This document shows positions 41,201 through 53,200 of a stretch of 64,000 nt of DNA, piece after piece; positions within the stretch are counted from its first letter, which is position 1, and every line of letters starts with the position of its first letter. Made by a program: the position numbers and the translations under genes. The stretch comes from Blastobasis lacticolella (Eukaryota; Arthropoda; Insecta; Lepidoptera; Blastobasidae): the NCBI GenBank assembly GCA_905147135.1, contig LR990057.1, positions 2,294,001 through 2,358,000 of the forward strand, given 5' to 3'. Under the pieces are notes generated by a model, which was given only the letters and a program-made list of their open reading frames with translations, was not told the origin of the DNA and ran no database searches.

Positions 41201-44200
41201 ATCGGCCACATTAGTTGTATAAAAAAAATTACCATAAACGCGTACATCAACACCTCCGTGTAGGGCTCGGCCTGTAGGGAGAGGAAGGCGGCGCACAGCA
41301 GGTAGTCGGGCAAGTACATCATGCCGCTCGATCGCTGAAGACACAAATACACAATAGAATATTACTATTTTTTTAGTCTTTTAGTGCTTTTTTATATATG
41401 TTTGACAAGACACGACCACTTTCCATCAGGTGGCCCGCTTGCCTTTTTGTCTGCCGTATAACATTAAAAAAAGGCAGGCATTTGACCGCCATCGCAGTTG
41501 GTAAGTGACGATGCGGCCGAAGATGGAGCATGCCTGTCTAGGAACAGCCTATTCACTCTAAGGCATCCAGATTATATTGATCAGGGAACACACTCGCAGG
41601 CAACGCGTTCCATTCCGTAGCCGTACGCATTATAAAGGTCGAGCCAAAGCGGTTTGTGCGGATAGCTGGAAGATCCACGACATAAGGATGAAGCGCTCGC
41701 CCGGATCGCGGCTCCCGATGGCGGAATGAGATCGTGCAGACGCTTCGCGCATTTCCTTTAGACTATGACATGGAATCGTTCAAGTGGTATATTACTCAAG
41801 AGGTCTCCTTAGAGGCAGACAACGCATTGGTAGCGCCCCTGGTGTTGCTGATGTACAAAGGCGGTGACCACTTTCCATCAGGTGGCCGGCTGCCTGTTGT
41901 TCTGCCGTATTACATAAAAAAGTACAGCTAGTGAATCCGTCTAAGCGACCGGCCACGCAGAAAAGACGTGAGACGCAGACACGTCGGCCCTTTATTTTAC
42001 TTTTATACATAATGTATAGGAGCGTTGCCAAACACACAGCGCAGACACGTCTGCGCCCTATTGCAAAACATACAGAAAGGACGGGCACGGTCGTGGGCGG
42101 GGCGCGGGGAGCCGATTCGCTGTCTCTGTCCTGCATGCGTCCTTGACTGGTCCTAGAAAAAGAAGCGCGACACTGTCACGTCCGCGCCCCGTCTTTTCTA
42201 TATGTTTTAAATGGTCGCGGATGCGCCCCATTAGCGCCCCAGCCATTCTCGTGCTGTGTACATCACAAATTCAACATTTCTCTAGCCAAAAATACTGTAT
42301 TAAAATATCACTGAAATTGATCCTCGACAATTCAGGGTGTAAAAAGACCGCTAGCATTAATTGAAACCTCACATTCTACCCATGAAACTGAAAAACTTTG
42401 CCCAAGAAACATACCCGCGGAAATTCATAGTTTAGGCTAAAATTAAGACTCTTAAAAAATATCAAGTATCGATAACTACATCGTGCACAATTAACTCGAA
42501 GTTCAAATTTTAGTTGAAATAAATGCACTTTTTAATAAAGCACGCAATGTAAAGCGTGCAGGCGCGAGGTCAGTGGCCACTGGTCACGTGGGCGAGCGAG
42601 AGGCGTGCGCCGGACGATGAACATTGCGCGTCGCAATTAATTATTTATTTTAGGTAGCGAAATTATGAAGTCATTTCCGCGGGTATGTTTCTTCAAAGTT
42701 TCATGGGTAGAATATGGGGTTTCAATTAGTGCTAGCGGTCTTTTTACAGCCTGTATACGACTGTCGAAGATAGTTGAGAAAATATTTTTTGGCTGCAATC
42801 GACATTTCAATGTCAATATTAATTGAAATATGTGGCTAGAAAAAATGTCTGATTCGAGGTGACACAGCGCGAGAGTTGGGCCCCTGTCTGCGTCCTACGT
42901 TTTTTCTGAGGCCGAAGTCTAACCTGCACGAATATATCGAAGAGTTTATGCGCGAGTTGGTTCCCCGGCAACAGGAGCCGCCGCGCGAACTCCTCGGCGT
43001 TGAGCCAGCGCGCGCCCACGCAGCCGCACAGCTGGAGCTCCGGCCGGGTGCGCTCCAGCCTGGAGGCCACGGGATATGGGTTTTCGTGGTTTGTGAATTG
43101 TGTGATATTGTGGATCAGTAAAAAGGAGTAAGTTTTTGACGGTGGATCATTGTAATTTTTTGACGTATGTAGTAGTAGTAATGTAGGCGGACCCTGAGCC
43201 CTCGCGTTCCGCGCGGGGACGCACCCGTGACATAGAACCGGGACCGAGATGATGATGATTACCGCCATCCCATGGTCCTAACCATAACCACCTCGCAGTA
43301 TTCAGAATATGGACCACAGACACTCCGTAAATGTAAATATGCAAGACCAGTGTCCATGACCACATTACTTCGCTCCATTATTTAACTACTTTCCTCATGG
43401 TCATCTTTGCGTTATATTCCGCATGGTCATATTCCGGTTGTGCTCTCGTGCACGAGGGCCCGGGGAGCGACTTCCATTTGACATCTGTGACTCTGTTAAC
43501 AGGTTCCCCTGACCAGACTGGGTCATGGTTACAAATTCAGTCGCCTGAATGTGCAGGTTTCATCACGATGTTTGCCCTCACCGTAAGAGTATCGATAAGT
43601 GTTTAACTGACGTACATAACTCAGAGAAGAGTCACTACTGGTACATAGCCACACTGGGGCTCGAACCCGGTACTTTGGGGTATGAGTCGGACCCCTTAAC
43701 CATTAGGCCAACGACTTCTCCTCGTTCTAACGGTCAATCCTGGTACGGCGGCTAGCGGTAAATCTGCTAGCCAAGATTTTCTGGCCTCCCAAAGGACAAT
43801 CCATTCTGTCTCTTATCCCTATAGCATTAAGGTGCTTGCTACCCAATACTTCAGACCTCCCAAAGGACAAGCCATTCCATCCCTTACCCCTATAACAATA
43901 AGATCCCTGGTAGCCAAAACTTTCAGACCTCCCAAAGGACAATCCATTCCGTCCCTTATGCGCTGATTACATATGACTAAATTCAGTAACTAAATTCAGA
44001 AGCAAAAAGCGTGAGAACAAATCAATGTGGAATGTATTGCATATAAAATAAGGTCAATTTTTTATCACGGACTTTTGAAAAGCGGAGTGACGCGTGACGT
44101 GATAAGTGATACAAAAATGGACCTTATTCTCTGAGAAATTCATTCCACTATAATTAGATTTCACGCTTTTTGTTTCTGAATGTAGTCAAATCTAATAAGC

Positions 44201-47200
44201 GCATTATCCCGATAACAATAAGGTGTCTGCTAGCCAAGACTTTCTGACCGCCCAAATGACAATTCATTCCGTCCCTTATCCCTATAGCAATACTTTCTAA
44301 CTTCTCAAAGGACAAGCCATTCTGCCAATACTTACCGACCTCCCGAAGGACAAGCCATTCTGTTCCTTATCACTATAATAATAAGGTGCCTGCTACCCAA
44401 AACTTTCAGGCCTCCCAAAGGACAATCTATTCCATTCCTTATCCCTTTAACAATAAGATGCCTGCTACCCAAAACTTTCAGACCTCCCTAAGGATAATCT
44501 ATTCCATTCCTTATCCCTTTAACAATAAGATGCCTGCTACCCAAAACTTTCAGACCTCCCAAAGGACAATCTATTCCATTCCTTATCCCTTTAACAATAA
44601 GATGCCTGCTACCCAAAACTTTCAGACCTCCCTAAGGATAATCTATTCCATTCCTTATGCCTTTAACAATAAGATGCCTGCTACCCAAAACTTTCAGACC
44701 TCCCAAAGGACAATCTATTCCATTCCTTATCCCTTTAACAATAAGATGCCTGCTACCCAAAACTTTCAGACCTCCCAAAGGACAATCTATTCCATTCCTT
44801 ATCCCTTTAAAATAAGATGCCTGCTACCCAAAACTTTCAGACCTCCCTAAGGATAATCCATTCCATCCCTTATCCCAACAACAATTGCCTGCTAGCCAAA
44901 ACTTTCCGACCTCCCAAAAGACAAGCCAATCTATCCCTTATGCCTATAACTGAACTCCGAAAAGACAAGCAATTCCACCCCTTACGCCCATAACAATAAG
45001 GTGCTTACCCCATCGCAGCGCGCAAGTCGGCGACGTCCCGCAATGCGGCGGCGGCGGGCAGCCCCAGCCGCTTCGCGCGCGCGATGAGCCGGCAATCGTC
45101 GTATGTGTAGTCGAGGACTGGTACGCCTAGAGCTCTGTGAAGGGAATATTCGTGTTCATGTTCATGCTAGCAAGGAATGTAAATAACGGTAACCTCATAT
45201 ATTTAGTAGTGGTTTTGTATGTACAGTCGAGTTCATTAATATATGAGCATTGCCAAGGCTTCAAATATAAATGTACATGGAAGGGTATAACTGAGCAGAT
45301 TCATCAATCAAATGTGAGCGTACAAGGATACTTATATAGATTTAGATTTCATTTATTTCCCAAAAGTAAATACAATTTCATTATGATCACATTCGATATG
45401 TCAAAAATGTGTTTTAAGTTAGGGATCGTCAAGAGTTACAGTACATATATAAGTACTTATACAAAAATGTATGTAACAATATAAATTCAAATGTCTGATA
45501 ATTAAATTACATTAAATTTTACAATGTCAATGAAACTAATTATTTAAAAGCAATAATTATTCTATATGAATGTCACATCTAATTTAGATTAAATATATCA
45601 CAATTAAATAATAATAATTGTAAATATTATGTCGAAGGTACATAATACGAGTATAGCAATTTATTTCGAGCAAAGTTCGTAATACTCATTTACTGAGTAC
45701 AACGGATTATTCAATAAAAGGTTTCTCAGTTCGCGCCCAAGTTTACCAAAATAGACCTGTCGCAGTGTATCAGAAGATATTAGTGGGCGTAATTTACGCA
45801 AAGCGAACACCGCCCCACTCAGCTTATCGCAGAGTGTGTCTACATGGCGCTTCCAGTTTAGGCTCGAATCCAGAGTGAATCCGAGGAATTTACACTCGGC
45901 GCAAGCGGCATTGGGTTATTTCGCATACATTGCGGTACAATATCATTTTTAGCTGTAAAAGGCACAATATTTGACTTATCTGTATTTAATATGAGTCCGT
46001 TTGCAGAAAACCACATTTTCAATTGATGACAGACTTCACTTATTTTTGCACTGAGGTCTTCGAAAGTGCGGCTACTAATTATGACCGTGGTGTCGTCAGC
46101 AAACAGGAGACACAAACCAGTTACAATAAACGATGGCAGGTCATTAATGAACATTAAAAACAATGTATTTCCTAACGATGACCCTTGAAGAATACCCATA
46201 GGTACTGTACCTGGATCAGACCTTAATTTATTACCATTTATCTGAACTTTTACAGTTTGTTTGCGGCCTGACAGAAAAGAGGCAAGTAATTTATTGGCAT
46301 TATTCCTAATTCCATAGCCGCTCAACTTATTTAGCAATAACCTATGGCTGATCACATCAAATGCCTTTGACAGATCGCAAAACAATCCAGCGACTTTATA
46401 CTTGTCATCAAGACCAGTCACGATACTGTCAAATACATTGAGCGCAGCAGTAGTCGTCGATATATGTGAGCAGATGTACATATGTTTGATTGACGAATCT
46501 GCTCAGCTATATAAGTACCCTTCCATGTACATTTATATTTGAAGTCTTGGCAATGCTCACATATTAATAAACTCGACTGTACCTACCTACATTAAATTTG
46601 TATTTTGACATTGTTATTTGCAATTTATTTATTGTATTTTGTTTTAGTAATTACGTTTGACATTGATTTTATATTTGACATTTGGATAAGTATTGACATT
46701 ATTCATTACTGACATTTTAGTTATTATTATTATTCAGATCATAATTAATTGAATTATTGTGGTTTATATTATTACGTCTGACATAATTTCATATTATGTT
46801 TTAAATTTATGTCTATGCCATTAAAATAGTAGGTCACAGGTGATCTATTTTTTTATAAACTGTAACAGCTAAATAACTTGTGTACCACACATTAATAAAT
46901 GATTATGATTTTGATTCATATTCAAAACACCTCACGTAATAATGGACGGTAAGTCCATGATGGACGGCCCCTTTGGCATCCTATGACGGTATATTTGCGG
47001 TACTTTACGGAGTTAGTAAAAATGATGGCATGAAAAGTTTGCAACTTCACTCCACTCAATAAAGGAATTCTAAATATGATTTTGCTACTCACCTGGCCAT
47101 GACGTCACGCACGTTCCTGGCATACAGCTTGGGGTCGCGCTGCTCCTGCACACTCGGTCGGTACACTGGCAAAAACTCGATCTCGCAGGAGCTGTGCACT

Positions 47201-50200
47201 TGCGTCAGGGTCAGCCAAAGCAGCTTCAGGCTGGGGGCGATGTTGTTAACGTTATTTTTTCATGCTACACGGTGACCAATGACCAGACAACCCACCTGTA
47301 ACGCGGTAACTGTCGCCCATAACATCAGCGATTCTTACATTTAGGTCTCAGGCAATGTAAATCCGCAGGTGCGCTGTCACTGTGAGGACTAAGAGGAAAT
47401 GCCTTATACCTGTCATTGCGCTGGCTACCTTATCCTTTAAACTTGAACACAACGATGCATACATTGTTGCTTGGCGGCAGAAATAGATAAGGCCAGTTTG
47501 TCCGTGAGCAGCACTGGGCCTTGTGGCAGCGTGCTTGTTAACCGATAACCAAGGTTAAATAACGTTCGCAGAGCCCGGGAACTGGATGGGTTACCGTTTC
47601 GTTCTTTGAGGCTGCCGACCTTATCCCAGCAACGAGCTCGCCACTCGTTAGGTGTGCCTCCTAATACCGTTGTCGAAACGAGGTTGGAAAGATCTTCCGC
47701 TGGGGATCCTGACACTCGTTGAACAGTGTGTGACTTAGCTCAATCGATCTCTGCTGACTATGCTCTCTTCGCTTCTGTCACCGTTTCAAGTCTAAGTGTG
47801 TATTTTTTTGGATATTAAATGTTAGGTGTTTCCCCTAGTACCGTTGGCTCGACGAGCTTGACCAAGGCCTTCCTCTAGGGACCCTAAGACGGTCACGGGA
47901 GCCGGTTGACACCACATTACAGTATATTATTATTATAACTTACGCGCCAGGCCCCTCCCAGGTCCAAGTGACGGTGTCCCGCGCGTTCGGGTACCGGATC
48001 ACGACCGGCTGCACCGGCACGCCCGGGTAGAACCCGCCCGGCTTGAACGTGATGAGGCAGGAGCGGTTCGTGCATGTGCCTTCAGGGAATATCAGCACCT
48101 GCAACAGGAGCGGTCACTTGTTAGTGTAACCAGTTTTCATGATTCGAGATTTAAATACGGTTACGTTCTCTCATCGAACCGCTCGCCATCGACAGGTTCA
48201 TCTTCAAACTTTGAAACCTAAATGGTCGCGAACTGTGCGGTTCTAAGAAAACTTTCTCCCGTGCATACTAAGGTTGTGGACTGAGCTCCCTGGAGAGGAT
48301 TTCTTTGGACTACTTTCCAACAAACTTACTGGAATTCGGGTCGGGAAATAGGGTTGAAAATACGAGAGTGATACTGGTTTTGCAAACCTAGCTGATTACC
48401 ATCAGCTATTAGGCAGGTCGCAAACTTTACCCACCTTACTGGCATAAGTGTGCATACTAACAGACACACTCCCCGCTCTGTTGAGTGTCACAAGCTTCGA
48501 TGTATACATATTCATTTCTCTCCTCCTACACTGCACCATACATTCACCAGGGAGTAGGATTCCCCACCCAAATTGAATGAAGCTTTATCATGAACGTGGT
48601 CTCACCTGCGGCCAGTCCTCCTTGGAGGTAGCTCTCTCGATGATCTCCTTGATGGTGTTCTGTCTGGAGTTGGGGTCATCCCGCCACACGTAGACTGGTT
48701 GCGTGTAGTTTATCAACTCTATAACGTCAATATAGGTGATGTTAGCCACTTGTAATAGGAACGGGAGATATCCCGAGAGCCGATTAAAGAGAAAAACCCA
48801 AGAGCCAATTAAAAAGAAAAAATAGTTCGAAAAATTGTAATAGATGGCGTTGATTGAACAGGATTCTCAAAAATAAATTAATACGATATCGATGGATTAA
48901 AATGTAGACATTTTGCGCTTATTTTATTTTATTTATTTATTTTATTTTATTTATTTATTAGGAAGCCAACAAAATATGAAAATATAATAACATTTTGTTT
49001 TTAAACTAACGTATTACACAACAATCATATTTCACTTACAGGCTAACTCAATATGTATAATTCAAAAAATAATATTTCGAACCAATCTTAAATCTTAAAC
49101 CAAACCTCTTTTTTTCTACTGATCTTGCTTGATGTGACAATACTCATGTTAAACTTACTTCTCAGAAAGGGAAGTATCTAGTATAGTATGTATTATAATT
49201 ATAGTCATTGTGCACGTCTTATCTGCGTTTAATTTTCACATATCTCTTTTGTAGGCCTACTGGAAGAGATTTCTTTTAGAGATAAGTAGTGCCTGTTGTG
49301 TCATAACTAATCTGTACTTTCTGTATTTGTTATATTGTGTACAATAAACTGTTAAATAAATAAATAAATATCTTTTCACAAAACACCTTTCGGAGTATCT
49401 TCCGTTGGCAACGTTAATTCAATACTTGAGAATCCAGTCTAAGCAGCGCCTAATACTGTCTTAAAAACGAATGGCACTGACGGAAAGCTAAATTGTAAAT
49501 GTAATCTCGGAATAATTATTGAGTTCGGCAAAATGAGATTGACCTCCATAAATAAAAAATTAACGATGAAAGTAAGCAAATGTTGCGTTTCCAGTTACGA
49601 ATTTACAACACTGCAATCTCCACCGACAAGAGCGGCGCTTTTAAAATTGTGATGATGATGACTTCTCCTCACTCATGAGGTTATGACAAAAGCCTTCACA
49701 GATTTTCATAAGGATAGTGTGTTTTAATAACAATGATAAATAAGAGGGATATCCATGATAAAATCCGCAGAAGCCTTATGTAATAGGTACAGGAATTGAT
49801 TTGAGGACAATTTACAAATGCTTTTAAATAAATTATTCCATGAACACAATGAAAAACATGCAAGCAATAAGCTGACCAAAAAAGCAAGCAATAATAAAAA
49901 TATGGGTTAGACCAGATAGCAATGAAGTCCACTATGGTTTATGGTGATTTGACGACCTGAGATTCAGGTCGTTAACATGCCGGTCGCCACGCAGAGGACC
50001 CGGGTTCGATTCCCGGCCGAGCAGAAATTGAAATGATGAATTTAAATTTCTGTTACGGGTCTGGGTGTAGTAAGTATAGTATGTATTTAAAAATAAGTAT
50101 ATACATAGTTTACAAGTCCTCTCATTTGACATTTCCGGCCAATAATAAATAAATTATAATAAATATACCTGGACAAATTCACACAGCGACATCTAGCCCC

Positions 50201-53200
50201 AAAATTAGATAAACTACGCAGTACACCCAGATAGATAGATATATACATAGTACACCCAGTCAAAGTGGACCCCGGGGCCTCGTGCGCGAAAGCACGACCG
50301 GGATATTAACGCCAAAAACTTTTTTAGATCATTTATTTACAGTAAATATTGTACACCTACCTATAAAGATACAACAACAATTACCTTAATAACCTACCTA
50401 CTTTTGTTATGATATTTGTAACAATACAAAATATACAACCTACTAATGGTAAAAGGTATAATTATAGTCGTTTATGAGAAGTACGAATGCCCAACAAAGC
50501 TAAATGTTGCTTACAGAACAATCGATTAGCCGCAACGAATTTACGACACGCTATGCGGTGCCTTGCCGCAGTGTGGTACGGTTAAGGTTAAGAGCGCTTT
50601 CTAAACATATTCAGAGAAAGTCTAGACGCAATCTAGGCACAGGCACCTGTACCTACATAAATCATGCCCGTGGGATCGACGAGATAGACTCAAATATTGT
50701 TATAACATAGTAGTGGAGGGCTTGCTTGTTCACTTCCCTCTAATACAACGTAAGCTACAAAAACTTGAGTTCGAGGTATTCGAGTACACAATACGAGAGT
50801 CAAGTCCAGCAGTGACCTTTAACGAGGTGATAAGCAATAGTATCACAACCCGTAACAGTCCACTGCAGGACTTAGGGCCTCTCCCACGAAAGGGGAGGTT
50901 ATTGCCATAATCTCCACGCTTGGCAGGCGGGTTGGAGATCGCAGTGTTTAAATATAACAATGGAAAATGCTGCTGCCCATTTTCCAGACTACGGAGACTC
51001 TTGATCTTTTGCCTCGAAAACATTATTCGCCTTGTACGACACCCATGAGTGTAAGGGGTTGGTGCTATTCTACTCTGCCGGACACCACACGGCCACAGCA
51101 AGCAATAGTATGGCACCCCAGCAATTGCTAGAAGTAGTATGGCACCCCAGTACCGCCATATAGGTACCCATTACTCTTTTCTGAGTTATGTAGGTAGGTA
51201 CCTACATTAGTTGAACTCTAACCGATGCTCTTGCGGTGAAAACTATACATTCACGCGAAACAGTGACTATGATCCCATCTGGTCAGTAACAGGGTCATGA
51301 AGGTCAGATGGCAGTCGCTCTACTGTAAAACTTGATCCGCCAAATCCTGGGCCTCAAGTCGGCAAATTGATGGTCGTCGCGTTGCTTCGCGCGCGAGAAC
51401 ACAGCCGAGATATTAACGCCAAGATGACCTTGACCTCACTGAAGCCTACAAACATCCGTACTCACAAACAATAATTTTCTAAGTAAAGGAGCGAAACTTA
51501 GCGTTCACTTAGCGGCACACAGTGTGTTTAATGATGATGGTGATCATGATCATGATCACAGCTCATAACTGTCTACAGCAGGGGCCTTAGGGGCCTCTCC
51601 CACGAAAGGGGAGGTTGCGTGCGGGTTGGAAATCGCATTGTTATAAATGTAATAAAGTAAAACGCTACTGCCCATTTTCCAGCCTACGGAGACTCTAGAT
51701 CTTTTGCCTCGAAAACAATAGTCGCCTTGTACGACGCAAACGAGTGTGAGGGGTTGGTGCTATTCTACTCTGCCCAAACACCACTCGGCCGTCTGTGTTC
51801 AATACGGCCCTATAATTGGTCAATTTCGTTCATTATGAAACACGCAGTACCACCACTCACTTGTTGTTAGTTGGATTTACCCTGTGCGTTCGCACACACT
51901 GTGAGACCGTAGAATTCTGAATACCACCCGTATACAACAACAAATGTTTATATTTACATCTTTTCAATAAGTGTAAGATACAGTGAATAAACTAAAATTA
52001 AAATAATACTATTTCAAAAGTTTTTTTGGATATTTTAAAAGGGTAAAGGCGAGACGTAGGTATACTCTATGTGTTTTAAAAGACCACTAACTTAGTTTAG
52101 CTCATCTGAATAATAATACATAGATAATTATAAAAAGATAAAACAACAATAATAAAATATTTATATTGATAAATAAATATAAATACCAATAATAAACTGA
52201 AATAAAATATTATGAAAACGATTAAAAATATATAAAGAAATTATGCAATTAGCCTTAACTAATTAATTATATCAATATTATATTTTGATAATTATCTAAT
52301 TGCATGTAAAAAAAAAATGTATATTGCGTGAAATGAGAATTAAATAAAAGGTTTTTTATTTATTATTTATATTTATTTAACTTAGTTTAGCGTGCAAGAC
52401 ACGACACAGTAAAATTTACCACTATGTTTGTGCCATAGTTACTGTTCTACAATGTAGGTAAGTAGATACAGATATGTAGGTGTACGAAGGTAAAAGAAAA
52501 TGCTGTTTTGTTATCTTTTCATCGTACACAAGCATTAGCTACGAGACAAGTAATTTCTAAGATAATTATGGGTGTTAGTGATATTTATTAATATATTGCG
52601 TGTCTTCAAAAGTTCCGTTTGTTTGTTAGTTTGTTGTGTTGTAGCTATTAAATTGAAGTAAACTTTGGATGCAGTTTTAGTTCATTTTTAGCGGGTTTGG
52701 TGATTGGAACAAAGTATTTGCTTTGCCGCTACTAAATTTAATTTGTTTTCAAAATTATAAGGCGGCCATATTCCAGAGAGGTTATAGAGTACATAGATAG
52801 CATCTTTAAGAAAGATCATAAAAAATAAATGAGTTTAACATCAGAAACGTTACTATAAGTTCTCACCGTACGCGCGACTCGGAAATCCCACTACATTCTC
52901 GTATTCATGAGGTTTGGCCAACATTAGGCAACTCCTTTAATAACAAATAGGTTAGTTTCGTAGAAATATCAACGGCTTTGAAAAGCTAAAAGAATTTTAA
53001 TGTTGTTACTTAGTTTTGCTTGCTTGATTAAAATATAGAACAGGTACTTAGTAATAGTACATAGTATTAAAATATTATAATTTAATCGGGGTTTCGCTAA
53101 CATAGCTTTACTCAATTTCATGGAAAACTTAAGTCTTCATCATCTCGTGAAACATGCTATCGTAGAAAGCCAACAAATTATACATGCATTATTACGTTCC

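Noticed and set aside
41792..42246. Overlapping Arg/Pro-rich frames on both strands
   Set aside because: They follow GC-rich repeat D and foldback flank; no domain, and both strands are open, as expected from composition.
44386..44850. 154-residue plus-strand frame made of 24-residue repeats
   Set aside because: Product of the 72-bp minisatellite, whose unit length is a multiple of three; lies in an LPCAT intron on the opposite strand.
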